A DNA stretch of 64,000 nt from Gnetum montanum (taxonomy: Eukaryota > Streptophyta > Gnetopsida > Gnetales > Gnetaceae), in NCBI GenBank assembly GCA_015680685.1, contig MNCI01027315.1, positions 1 through 64,000 of the forward strand, written 5' to 3'. A program made the translations under genes and the position numbers. Position 1 is the first letter of the stretch; each line of letters starts with the position of its first letter. The notes under the pieces were generated by a model that was given only the letters and a program-made list of their open reading frames with translations, made no database searches and had not been told where the DNA came from. This document shows positions 31,450-42,519 of this stretch, piece after piece.

Positions 31450-34129
31450 TCATGCCATAGTGTGGGATTGAACAAAAAAAAATTGGGACACAAGCACAGA
31501 ATTACAAAGGTCAAAATTTGTTGGAACACATGTGGTTCCTAGAGGTAGTTCCCTTATCTTGTACTCTAGGCTTTGAAATGCATGTCTTTGAAGGAGTGCT
31601 TGGAGCGTTTCTTCTTCAATCTGGGGATCTTGTGCCATCCATGCTAATGCTCCAATCTTTGATGGAGTCAGCACCTCCCATGGGTACAATAGTTGCAAGA
31701 ACATCTGATTGAGCTTGACATACCAAGCCGCAAATAACCATTGTTCCTTTTCATAGGCTCTAGCTTTATCCTTGCATTCTTGGTAGTCTGTGAGTCATCA
31801 AGCCAAATCTACTGCAACACCTTTTTGTCCTTGGTAGTTGGTCTTGACCACCTCTAATTCAAAATTTTCTATTTCTAATCTCTACAATGGCTTCTTCTGT
31901 TCAGAAAATTCTATTTCATATTTAGCATAGGTGGTTACTACTTGATTCTCCAATTTTATTCTTGGGCATCCTACTGTCAACATGGCTAAGTTGACATACT
32001 GTAGGTTTGCCTACTCCATGTACTCCGTGAGATCTTGTATTTGCAGGTCTTGGCTTTTCAGTTCTACTTGGTGGACAAAAGCATAAGTATCCAATATGGC
32101 TTGCCAATCAGCATTTTAAGCATTGAGGATGTTAATACGGGCTTTGGCCATATGGATTTCTTTCTCAATCACTTGCTTGTACATCCCTACCTAATCTCTG
32201 AAGTGCTCCTTAAGCTTCTCATGTCGCTTGGCCTCATTTTTCCATGCACTTATTTTAATTGCTATCTTTTGATAGATCGCATGTACCTCCTCCATTGAGA
32301 GGATTCTATTTTCTTTGGCCAGGCGATTCATATCTTGGTTGATCCTTATGAGTTGTTCTCGTAATTGTTGAAAATTTTCCTCAAGAACATTCTTTTGTTT
32401 TTTTACTATGGTCAACTAGAGATTTTCGGTGGCAAACTATTTATTCTCTTCTTGTAAGGCCTTGAGTGCTTTGGCATGTGTGTACATTTGAGCTTGTGCC
32501 TTGAAAGCATCCCAATCAGCCTTCTCTTTTTCCTCCACTACTCTTTTATTCTCCTCTAGTAATTTATTTTCTTTTGGTCAGCTTCCCTTTTGTGGAGATG
32601 AGGTCTGACTGCATTGTTGTGACATCTTGAGGAATGTCAAACAAGAACATCATCACTTGTCTTGTCTATAGAAATTGATCCAAAACATTCTCATACTTTG
32701 CAGGAGTCATCAAGGGATTGGCTAAAGTTTTAGCATTGCATGCTCTTGTGAAATCTACCAAGGGCACAACAAGAACATTAAATGATTCTTTAGTTAGTCT
32801 GTGACCACTTCCACTACTCCCACTACATCTTGGTGTTGCATGAACACTAATGTGGTGCCTTCAACTGTTTCTAATTACACTTGAAAAGATGTAGCATTTC
32901 TAGAGATCTGTTGTGACCAATGAGATGGGAACCTCATCTCATGCGTAATCAATTGAAACCATGGGTTGTATGACATCATCAATGACCCTAAAGAGATTTG
33001 CTTCATCATGGCTTCCCCAACTGACTGATTCAGCGATGACCCTAAGATGGCTCATTGATAGTTGATAGTCCTACAATGATGGCGGTAATTGGTCTTGCTA
33101 TCACAAGGGTTGTGTGTTGGGCCCCACTTCCTATTGTTGACTGGGCCCTATAGTTTGATGTGTAGTGGGCTCAGTTATCTACTCTTACTCTAGCTCCAAC
33201 GTCTCACCAGCATTTTTTCTTGGGGTTGGTGGTTTTAGTAATTTAGCAAATGAGGCATTTTGGGCCTTTTCGGGGATGTCATTGGTGTACCCTAGAATTC
33301 TAGCATGTTAGGATAGCTTCCTAATTAGGCAGGGAAAAGGTAATGCGAATTTCCCTATCTTACATTCTTCAAACTACCTTAAAATTTCTGTGAGGTATAG
33401 GTGAGGTAGGTTGGCATCAACCTTGCCCATCAAGATGACACTTCCTCTAGCCGCATAGGTAGAAATTTGGTTCAATCCTTTTGTTGGAAAAATGTGATAT
33501 GTGCCAATTTTAAAGTAGATCCTCTCTTCAAGTGTGGGCTCCTCATATGCTTTATCTTCTTTGTCGTATGTCCTTTTTAACCATATCTTTCATGCATCAG
33601 CATTGGAAGAAGTGGACAAATGAGCAACCTTTGGCCCTATGTTTGAAAGGTTCAGGACTTCTGAAATGGCTTTGGTAGAGAAGTCAACAGAAATCCCACC
33701 AATGTCAACAGTGATGCCTTCTCCCTTATTGTGCCAAAATTGGTACATCTTCCCTAGGTACCAATCACCACTCTTAGAGAGAACAGGCCACAGTGGAAAC
33801 CCTTTAAGTTGGTCTTTGATTGTCTCAGGGGAAAATTCAGTAAAAGGTCCAAATTTGAGTTCCACAATCATAGTTGTTGATGTGGACCTTTCACGAATTA
33901 CCTGAACACATTCTAGAGATAACGAGAGAGGTTGTCCCTGTTCAGGTGCCCTACCATCTCCACCTTCAGCATGTCTCAATTGTGTAGTGACAGGAGTTTC
34001 TTGATGAATGATGAATGATTATGCCTCCTGCTCTACATGTTCTTCAGGAGGTGCTTGGCCTCTACCTCTCATTGGTCATTTGGATGCACCTTGAGAGGGT
34101 CCTCCTTGTTGTCCTCTTTTAGGGGCCAT
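31450..34129 (-). pseudogene. Gypsy-2 ORF3 (extra 3' ORF, plant-transposon-protein-like)
   Basis: It starts at ATG 34129 (MAPKRGQQGGPSQGASK, a basic Gly/Gln-rich start), 18 nt after a 3' splice-like CTAATAATAG. The central part (33979-33590) reads VELKFGPFTEFSPETIKDQL, then GDWYLGKMYQFW and VDFSTKAISEVLNLSNIGPK. This resembles the putative plant transposon protein domain often found between integrase and the 3' LTR of Athila elements. A long coiled coil follows (32560-32191), with a short C-terminal frame (31704-31450). Several in-frame stops break it. The function is unknown; an envelope-like role is often proposed for this position, but no signal peptide or clear membrane segment is visible. 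A homologous copy lies at 62.9-63.8 kb in gypsy-3. Confidence 0.65.
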
Positions 34130-34146
34130 CCACAATCACATGGAAT

Positions 34147-34175
34147 CTATTATTAGTAAGGTTATTTACAAAATT
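34147..34175 (-). promoter_or_regulatory. Candidate 3' splice acceptor before gypsy-2 ORF3
   Basis: The minus strand reads CCTTACTAATAATAG, a good branch-point-like CTAAT plus AG, 18 nt before the ORF3 ATG. Gypsy-1 (22840) and the fragment at 46904 have acceptor-like sequence at the same place. Use is inferred. Confidence 0.35.
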
Positions 34176-34618
34176 TGATTTATACCTTACTCCTTACCCT
34201 TAATATTTTCATTCTTGGCTAGTGTGATTCAAAGTTAGAAATTTTCATGAAAATTCCCCTAAAAGTTTTTATATTGGGCCCAACTTGATTAGGTGACTCC
34301 AAAAATTAATGTTTATGATCTAGATGAAAAAATAAAAAACATTTTAAGCATTTTTAAGGTTGCTTACCCTTTATGATATCCTTCAAGCAATGATGACTTT
34401 CAAAAAAACTACGTGCAACTTGAAGTGTACCCTTCCCCCACAACTAAGTTAAACACTCCCAGTTTAAGTAGGTTTGAGCAGAACGAGAATCAGAGCATTA
34501 ATGAGCAAGATATGGATGTTGGAATGAAAGGTGCCTAGGCTGGAAACTTTGTAGAAGAAAATTGCAACAACTCCCCTCACATGAATAGTAAAAATGATGT
34601 TGATGTGCATGGGGAGGT

Positions 34619-34715
34619 CCATATATATAGGTGGTGAGGATGCAATATTGCGTACCTGCTAGCATGGACCCAATATTGCATCGGACATGATACCGAAGAC
34701 CTGATATTACGTCCC
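34619..34715 (-). promoter_or_regulatory. Gypsy-2 internal U3-like block (palindromic repeats + TATA)
   Basis: The minus sense carries GTAATATCAGG, GGTATCATG, GCAATATTGGG and ACGCAATATTGC, then CCTATATATATGG. This is the same kind of array plus TATA as the LTR U3, but about 3.3 kb inside the element and about 490 bp upstream of the ORF3 ATG. Confidence 0.5.
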
Positions 34716-34729
34716 TTCTGAAATAGAGT

Positions 34730-36060
34730 ACTTGAAAAAATTAATAAATTTTCAAATTTCCAAGGCCAAAAATGACTGATAGAAGGTTAGTTTAAAGGAT
34801 CTAGAATAATGTCAAAGATACCTAAAGACACCACAAATGTAATGAAGTGGAATTTGACAATGAAGTTCATGAATGGAGTGAGGAAAAAGGACAGGTAGTA
34901 GTACACAGGAACACTTGAATTGAAATGATGATAAGGTAAAGGATAATTTTATCAATGCTCTACTCAAAGGGTATAAGATGATGTGCAATGAGTACAAATT
35001 ACAAAAGTTAAGTAAGTGGGTCCTCCCCAAAGTAGGTTCCTACCTATCATTCCCTTATGTAACCACACCTTAAAATGTCTATACGCACTAAAAGGATTAA
35101 ATGTAATCCACACCAATGCAACAAAACACACATGTAAATACCACCGCGATGAGGTATGAATTCTATGCTACACAAGACACAAGGTAAAGATACTTAGACA
35201 GTGAGATGAGAGGAATTATAGAAGGGATTGCAAAGATTGGGACATGAGGTAACTAACTTTGGGCATAATGAATCCAAAGTGTGGGGCATGATTAATATAT
35301 CATTAGCCTTTTGTTTCAAAATCAAAACCAAGTCCACACCTCTGATCAGTGACATCATATTATTTCATCCCAATGATAGACAACCATATGAGCATCATGA
35401 CATCAAGGCGTACGATCACTTGGCATTTTTCACAAGGGAGGAGTGATTCAAATTTGTCTATGACACATTTTTTTTCTAGCCACTTTTTGCACTTTGTCTT
35501 TTCCAGAAGTGATTCGGAGAAGCCACCAATCTTTAGGAATGGGTGCATGTCTTTCTAGTGGAACCTCCCTGAACAGCATTGAGTTCCTTATGAAGTGCCT
35601 TTATCACAACTCTTACTTCCATTTTTCATTAGATCTACAAGGACCTTAGTACAACCAAGCTACATGATAGCACATACAGATGTCACCAAAGAGAATCCAC
35701 AAGTCCCCTTGATGTCACACCCTGGCCATTCCCTCTTAGTCCATCATTTTTTGCTCTGGGCATAATGAGCACGAAATTACTTTAAGTTTTAATGATGACA
35801 AGAATATCATCATACCCAGAGTAGAACCTCTTATTAATAGAATGGGTGAGTGGATATTGTGGGCTCATTGTTCAAATAATTGGTCACCTGAGACTCGATA
35901 GCATAGAACAACACCTCAACTGACAGGTCACATGATTATTTTATTCATAGATGAGATTACCCTCAAAAAGATAAAACAACTAATTAGAAATGAAAAATTG
36001 GAAAACAAAAATTTGTAAAATCAAAGAAAAGGAAAAACATTTACTAATTCTACTTGTTAG
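34730..36060 (-). mobile_element. Gypsy-2 non-coding internal region
   Basis: No coding content. It shares short blocks with the gypsy-1 region 23061-24386. On its gag side it is bounded by a PPT-like TAGTTATGGGGGA (minus strand, about 36068-36080). Confidence 0.5.
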
Positions 36061-36156
36061 AATGGAGAATATCCCCCATAACTAAATAGTGGAGCATGGA
36101 TAGAATTAATAAATGGAAAATGTGGATCCATGCATGTTGGAAATATTGGGGATCAA

Positions 36157-38405
36157 TCAATATCCAAACCACCAGGTGTCTTTTGAGGTGGTGGTAGGAA
36201 TGTACCCAAATTGGGGTTCACACACTTGATTAAAGTAGGCATAGTGGGGCAGATTAAAAGATGTGGTCATGTGATAAGGAGCTAACCCACTATGGCACCC
36301 ATGACCATAAGATGATATGTAAGGATCAATTTGTCTCCCTACGTGGTTATATTCACTAGGCTGCATATTTGTTGGAGTGTTGATTGGTGGCCCGGATAGG
36401 GTAATAGGAGGCATTGAGTTTGAGGAGGCAAATGCATCATAGCATTGGGCTTGTGCTAAGTTCAAGGATGTAGTGGTTTCGGAATCGTGTTGTCTTGTTC
36501 TACAGTCATGCCTAAAGAAAGGATGCTTTTGACATTATGGGGGACCTCTACTGCTATTGAGAGTAGCAGCATAAGTAACATTTATGGGTTGGTGCTATGG
36601 TGCAAAACCTTCTAGCACCATTGGTGACGATGTAGAAGGAGGTGAATGATGAGAATATTGAGGGCAAGGAGAATTGCAAGGAACATGAGGTGCTGATCAT
36701 GTTGGAGAGGACATGGGTTAATAGTAATTAGGATAATGATAACAATGAGGTGAAGTAGAGGATGCTAATACAGTTGAGAAAATAGGATGCTGAACATAAT
36801 AAGTGCTTGGGTTTGAAGGGTGTGACTAGTTTGACGGTGGCCTCCCCCACGACTGGGGTTTTTACCACTATGTTTGGACATTATACTTTTTTATGAAATA
36901 TGTATGTAACATTCCTTTCCAATGCTCATGTAAATGTGACAAGATTGGGCATTGGCCTTTGGGGTGATCATATAGACAAACATTACATTGATACGTATGA
37001 TTGGTAGTTGAGTCCCTATCCTTATTGTCTTCAACCCTTTTTTTTTATTGATGAATGATGTTCTTTTTTGTTTCTTAGTTTGGCATGGTTCTACCTCTAA
37101 TAATGTTGGCATATTCTCCACATTTTTCATGTACCCATTCCATCATTTTATTGATCATTGCCTTAATTTCATCTAGTGATTGTAGTTTTGGAAAAGATGA
37201 TTCCACCTCCTTGAGGTGAGTTGATTTCTCCTCTTCATGATCATGGACCTTTGTTATTTTGAGATTTTGATCCTGTTGAGAGCTTTCAACATTCTTCCAT
37301 TTAGCTATTTATCCTTCTTCTTTTTCTATCCACTTGATAAGCTCTTGGAATTGGTGGGTTTGTAGCTCATATAGTTGACCTAGGGTGTACATCCCTAGGG
37401 TCTCCCTTGTTTCATTATGAAGCCCATCCATGATGTGATACATTAGCCTTTCCTCAGAGAACCCATGGCCTAGGAAATTGTTTAACAATGAATAATATCT
37501 TTCTAAGGTCATGTCCAAGGGTTCATGTTGCCCTTATCTTCACTCTTAGATTTGTCTCCTCAAGGCTGACACTTTTACATAGGTTTGATATCTTTTGGTG
37601 AAGAGTTCTACCATTGTTGGCCAATGTCGAATTGATTTTGGCTTTAAAGACCTGTACCATACTTTCACTTGGCCAATGAGTGTCATAGGAAAGAGCTTAA
37701 GTTTTTACCACCCATTATCAATATTTTTCCATGCACAGGCATCGTAGAAGGCTTGTAAATGATGTTGCGAATCTAAATCATAGCCTCCTAAAAACTTAGG
37801 AAAGTTGTTCAAATCAAGCCTAGGTAGATGGCTTCCCTTATGATGCCTACGGGGTATGTGAACAGCCTCTTGTATATGCATTAGGTTCTTAGTGGCCAAT
37901 AGAGCTTCATCATCACTAGGTAGGTTATGAGTTAGTGGGTTGGAATGATGTTGTCTTTGTTCATGTTGGCATTCTTAACTTTTCTTGTGAGTTCGATTTT
38001 TATTTCTACGCTGACCCCTTGAGAGATCGTCATCTATGTCACGACCTAACATTGAGGGAGCAGAGGAAGAGAAAGAATTGGAAGGCTCATCATGACTTTG
38101 TAAGTCTCCCAATCATCCTCAGATAAACTTTTTTTAGCCATTGAGAAGGTCCTAGGCCTTGCAGGCCCCCTTGTTTCATGGAATGTCCCATCCTCACTAA
38201 AGGTGTCTGAGTTGGATGACAAGAGTTTATGAGTATCATTGGGGTTTTCATGAACATATGAGACTTTTTCATAAGATTGAGTACTCCACACTTCTTTGTC
38301 ATCATATATTTCATTGGCTCTCCAATGAATTGCCTTGCTAGTTGTTGCGTTAACATTGTCTTGTGAGAGAGATATTGTTGTGAATTGTGTATGACTTATT
38401 TGCAA
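36157..38405 (-). pseudogene. Gypsy-2 gag
   Basis: Homologous in order to gypsy-1 gag: an N-terminal acidic part (38405-38046), then IQEAVHIPRRHHKGSHLPRL and FLGGYDLDSQHHLQAFYDAC (37899-37705), and a gag core around FPMTLIGQVKVWY (about 37660). LERYYSLLNNFLGHGF and LHNETRETLGMYTLG (37518-37309) follow, then a zinc-knuckle remnant CLYDHPKGQC (about 36950) and a Gly/Pro/Tyr-rich tail (36465-36157). The frame is broken repeatedly, and no ATG is preserved at the expected start. Confidence 0.8.
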
Positions 38406-38487
38406 TTAATTTCCTTTTTGAAATATATATCGTTGAGACTTCATTACAGTGATCTTATATGATATAATTGATCTAGATAACTAGCAC

Positions 38488-38508
38488 CATCCTTGGCAAC
38501 GATGCCAA
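38488..38508 (-). promoter_or_regulatory. Gypsy-2 decayed tRNA-Asp primer-binding site
   Basis: The minus strand reads TTGGCATCGTTGCCAAGGA next to the LTR edge. It differs from the gypsy-1 PBS at a few positions, all transitions, as expected from cytosine deamination. Confidence 0.8.
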
Positions 38509-38733
38509 TGATGAGTGGCGAGGTATCCCTACACTCAACCATATGAATACGAGCACGTACGCACAATCCGGTAGAACTCTACAAATGGACTAGTTGTGGT
38601 ATCTAGATAGTTACACATTGATCATAGTTCACTATCTTCCCACTTGGACTAGTATTTGCTTTGTCATGTATGGTTTAGTCTAGAGTGAGGTGAATGATGG
38701 GATCCTAAACTAATGCTACTCCTAGATACGATG
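38509..38733 (-). repeat. Gypsy-2 right LTR, truncated
   Basis: 225 bp matching 30478-30703 closely. It breaks off after CCTAGATACGATG, where the left LTR continues GGGAACAATC. Confidence 0.85.
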
Positions 38734-39053
38734 CCAATGTTTTGTATTTGCTTATTTATTATATTAAAATCTTTTCATTGATTTTTTTCAATTTAATTTT
38801 CCTTTAATTGTTCTCGTGGAAAATTGGTTGAATGTGCAATTTATCGTAATTTCTTGGTCCCACGTGATAAACAATTGAATCTCCAATCAAAGCGGCTCGT
38901 CATAAATTGGAGCGGGGATTAATCACGAGATCAGTGATTAACCACATTTTCAAAAATCATTGGTGCAAATGCAACAGTAATTCCTACTTCCTCGTGGCCC
39001 AATGTATGCACGTCTCTTCTCCTGCTTAAAAGGATAAGAATAGTTTGCCACAA
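38734..39053. other. Unique-looking DNA, no gene seen
   Basis: Low-coding DNA with a CCACGTGATAAAC (G-box-like CACGTG) near 38860 and an imperfect palindrome around GATCAGTGATTAACC near 38930. No transcription unit can be supported. Confidence 0.4.
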
Positions 39054-39440
39054 ACATGACGGATTTGGAATGTTTTACATTTTTCGTTTTGGAAATGAAA
39101 ACCAGTTTCAAAAACATTGTAGATTTGTTACTACCATGTTCAAAGGTTTTCTAACGTTACCAAATTATATAGCATTTTTAAATTAAAAAAAAATGTAATG
39201 TTTTGAGTTTTTTCTTTAAAATGGAAACCTATTTCAAAATGCCATTATTTTCAAAGATTTTCTAAGGTTACAAAATCATGTAACATTTCAAAATTTTAAA
39301 AAATTGAATCTATAATTTTTTAAGCTTTTCTTTTCTAAAATGGAAACCTATTTTAAAATTCCATTACTTTCAGTGTTCAATGTTACTATCAAGTTCAAAG
39401 GTTTTGTAAAGTTATGAAATCAAATGCTATTTAAAAATTC
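39054..39440 (+). repeat. Copy of the hAT-end repeat with about three diverged subrepeats
   Basis: ACGGATTTGG..GTTT..TTC, GGAAATGAAAACC and GTTTCAAAAAC match the left end of the hAT remnant at 11617-11680. The TTAAAATGGAAACCTATTT / CAAAGGTTTT / GTTACAAAAT motif then repeats at about 120-bp intervals (about 39078, 39200 and 39315). A further GTTACCATGTTCATAGG piece at about 40900-40935 may be another unit. Confidence 0.6.
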
Positions 39441-39838
39441 AAAAAATAAGCAAAATTGAGTCATCTAATACACTTAAATGTTAATGTTAATGTAATTTTC
39501 TTTTCACCACTATCCAAATATTTTCAGTTTCAATGTATTTTCAAGATAAATATATTCAAAACTATATATACTAACATTGTAAACCATTTCTTATTCTCAA
39601 CCTTCCTTTTACCGCTTTTTTTGTCATATTTCTATTGCCCTCAAGTAACTCCAATTCCATTTCTAGCAACTACAATTAAAAGTCTTAAACAAAGGTTCCT
39701 CAATTTCTGCAAAATCTGAAATTGGACAGTGTCCTGTAGCATTTGTCCCAATAGAAGAATAGGTTCAGTTTTTATCAAACAAGGTCTCAAATAAAATGGG
39801 CCATTAATGATTTTTGTAGAAGCAAAAGTAATTTTGGA
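39441..39838. other. AT-rich DNA, no gene seen
   Basis: No motif or known repeat recognised. The only longer ORF (39456-39719) is Phe/Leu-rich low-complexity sequence. Confidence 0.4.
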
Positions 39839-40740
39839 TTGATAGTAAAGTACTTGTTTCNNNNNNNNNNNNNNNNNNNNNNNNNNNNNNNNNNNNNNNN
39901 NNNNNNNNNNNNNNNNNNNNNNNNNNNNNNNNNNNNNNNNNNNNNNNNNNNNNNNNNNNNNNNNNNNNNNNNNNNNNNNNNNNNNNNNNNNNNNNNNNNN
40001 NNNNNNNNNNNNNNNNNNNNNNNNNNNNNNNNNNNNNNNNNNNNNNNNNNNNNNNNNNNNNNNNNNNNNNNNNNNNNNNNNNNNNNNNNNNNNNNNNNCT
40101 GCTGAATAATGTCACCTTGAACTAATAGTGGAATAATATTAGCTAGAGAATCTCTATGAAAAACTACATTACATAAAAACTTCCAAATAGCATAAAAAAT
40201 AAGAGGACAAAAGCAATACCAAGTATGAAGTAGAATTTTTTGAAGTTGAAGAGTGTCACCAAATAAAATTTCATCCAATCTTGGCTGAAAACCATGTAAA
40301 TACCTACTACACCAAGTCCAAGAGTTGTGAGCAATGGGATAGGCAAAAAAGCAATGGATGAACATATTTTCCATGTTGTAGATAGGACATCTTGGGTCAT
40401 AAACACCCAAATGAGAGCACCCAATATCAATAGATAAACATTAAAGAATCAAATACAATTATAAATGTCTAATTTTTGGAGTAGGGGCACTCCATATCTT
40501 CTGAATATGTTGCTTCCATACATGACATTGTGATTAACCTTCCAAAGATGATTGAACCTTGGCCAAATATTAGTATTAAATATTAAGGTTATATTTAAAA
40601 TTTGACTAATAAATCTATGATATTTTCTAGCTTTTATCAAATCTAGTAGGGCATGGAGATGAAAAAATTGCACAATTGATTTCATGTAGCTAACAAGGTT
40701 AGAATGAATATGATAATTCTATAATCTTTCTTGCAAGTTT
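39839..40740 (-). mobile_element. LINE-1 remnant (zf-RVT region)
   Basis: Minus-strand frames at 40685-40449 and 40410-40099 read NLTLIFNTNIWPRFNHLWKV-like sequence, then CPIYNMENMFIHCFFAYPIA and HNSWTWCSRYLHGF. This is the zinc-binding region found after the reverse transcriptase in plant non-LTR retrotransposons, with the His-Cys spacing partly changed (CPIY for CPIC). A 238-N gap (39861-40098) hides the 3' end. Reverse transcriptase proper is not visible, so this is a 5'-truncated copy, which is usual for LINEs. Confidence 0.75.
39861..40098. other. Assembly gap (238 N)
   Basis: Unresolved bases inside the LINE remnant. Open frames that cross it have no meaning. Confidence 0.98.
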
Positions 40741-40989
40741 TCTAAATCTCTAGGTAAATTCAAGGGTAGGATGAATTCTCACGAAAAAGTTTACTGTTAA
40801 AATTTTGTGATTATTAGTTATGACAAATGCAAATAGAAGTCGATAGTAAAAGCAGCCTGATTTGTTAGATAATTTTATAGATACTCGTAACAGAATTTTG
40901 TTACCATGTTCATAGGCATTTTGCTCAACATTTCATCAATTTTAAGGATTGCAATTGCTTAAACGTTTTAGCTTTTTCATCTTTCACAA

Positions 40990-41430
40990 AGTTTAAGGAT
41001 ATTACATAATCTTTTTCCATTCTTCACATCAATCTCTATGCTTTAAATTTTCATGGCGAAATAACAACATACTAAATCTTACTATGATGAAGACTATTGC
41101 AACCCCTACACTAAATTGTGATGGAACTTTCAAATTACAACAAAGATCACGTGCCAAATTTAAAGGGAATACAAAACCTCAGTCACGTTCCAGATCTTAA
41201 AAGGCACAAACTATAATACGAGGTGGGACGCGTATCACACAAAATGACAAAAATAATTAATTTCCATGGGTGGAAGCAAGAGTTTCAACCAAACCTAAGA
41301 AATCGAGTCTCGCAGGTTGGCAACTAACTGGGCAACAACAAAAAGATTTCAAAATAGAGACTTCAAGATTTAAAATAGAGACATTACAAGTGATGTGAGA
41401 GGACGGGCAACATGAGATAATCTCCAAAAT
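40990..41430. other. Intergenic, no gene seen
   Basis: Nothing recognised apart from scattered AT-rich sequence. Confidence 0.4.
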
Positions 41431-41645
41431 GAGGTGTTAGTGTTATTAGTAAGAATTTTGATTTCGAATCTCCAAAATAACATGTTAACTTAGCGGTAAG
41501 AATTTTGATTTGGAATCTCCAAAATGAAATGTTAGCCTAACAGTAAGAATTTTGATTTAGAAATTTTAACCTATAGATTTAATTTTAATGAGTAATGATA
41601 AACTATAAAATTCTAATATAACTATGCTTTAGGGTTAACTGCAAC
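41431..41645 (+). repeat. SINE copy with triplicated head
   Basis: Same SINE family as 2551. The head unit (GTTAGCCTAACAGTAAGAAT, then TTTTGATTTnGAATCTCCAAAAT) occurs three times, at 41431, 41480 and 41527, before a single body (AACTATAAAATTCTAATATA, CTTTAGGGTTAAC). The 47-49 bp head spacing indicates local tandem duplication. Confidence 0.65.
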
Positions 41646-42519
41646 ATCCTGTTCATTATGCATTCTCTCCCCCTCCCTGAGTGAATTTTACTATTGTGTT
41701 TGTTAACCGATACGTTATTCCAGCCAATATTTAAGCAAAATCAAATTTCAAAATATCCTGGTTAACAAAAAAACTATGGAGTTGCGTGGATACGGGTTAC
41801 AATGATTAAGAACAGTGATGACGTAACATTTAACATTGCTCTTTGTTAGCCATGACAACTTCTGTGCCGACGCCTTCAATTGTAAACTACTGAATTGAAG
41901 GGACGTGGTGTCTAATCGGTGCAAACTTGTCACGTAACATCAACTAACGTCAATTACCAAAGTCCCATTCTCTGGATGCATCCGCAATCGTTGCAATTTT
42001 GTTCTAGCCAAACAAAGCGCAACGGTGGAATCAAGACAAATTCATTCTGGTTTTAGAGTTTAGGCCCAGAAGGATCAAAATGTGGCGACTCAACTCAAAC
42101 ATGACAAACGAATAACACATTGTTAAACGAAGACAATTTTGAAGACAGTTTTGGATTTTGGGATCGCCAACGAATGACCCTGCGATTCACAGACACGATT
42201 AAAATGGAATTCAAACTCAAAGAAACAATACAAGAATTCAAACATGTTAGGAGTTTGGCATGAGATTAGTTTATGCTCATAAAAATTACAATTTAAATAA
42301 GATTAGTTAGATGTCATGATTATGCCAGTGCACTAGCATATGGCAGACCAGATTTGTGTAAAAGCCTAAATGCCTTGTATAATAAAGTTCTGCAGATTGT
42401 TTATGTTTTTTTTTTAATGTTTTGTCATTTAGGAACGTTCTCCGAACAGATGGAAGATCTCTCTGAACTTAAGATATTATGCTGCAGATGGATCAAAACA
42501 ACCTCGGTTTTGGAGTGGT
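41646..42519. other. Downstream flank of the WP-exon gene, no other gene seen
   Basis: It should contain the 3' end of the gene at 42520-43945. A CAG|GTGAGT at the last exon could instead splice to an acceptor near 42483 (CATCTGCAG), which would end the protein one residue later (ESPA). No polyadenylation signal is convincing. Confidence 0.4.

Larger units (their letters stand above)
30478..38733 (-). mobile_element. Gypsy-2: Athila-like element with gag and ORF3, no pol
   Basis: A second, diverged member of the gypsy-1 family on the minus strand. It has a left LTR (30478-31341), ORF3 (34129-31450), an internal U3-like block (34619-34715), a long non-coding part shared with gypsy-1, gag (38400-36157), a decayed tRNA-Asp PBS and a right LTR truncated after 225 bp. 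Reverse transcriptase and integrase are not found. The truncation at 38733 removes the right end and its target duplication. Confidence 0.85.

Noticed and set aside
39787-40410. Long ORFs through runs of X at 39.8-40.4 kb and 51.8-52.2 kb
   Set aside because: They are open only because N bases were read as non-stop codons.
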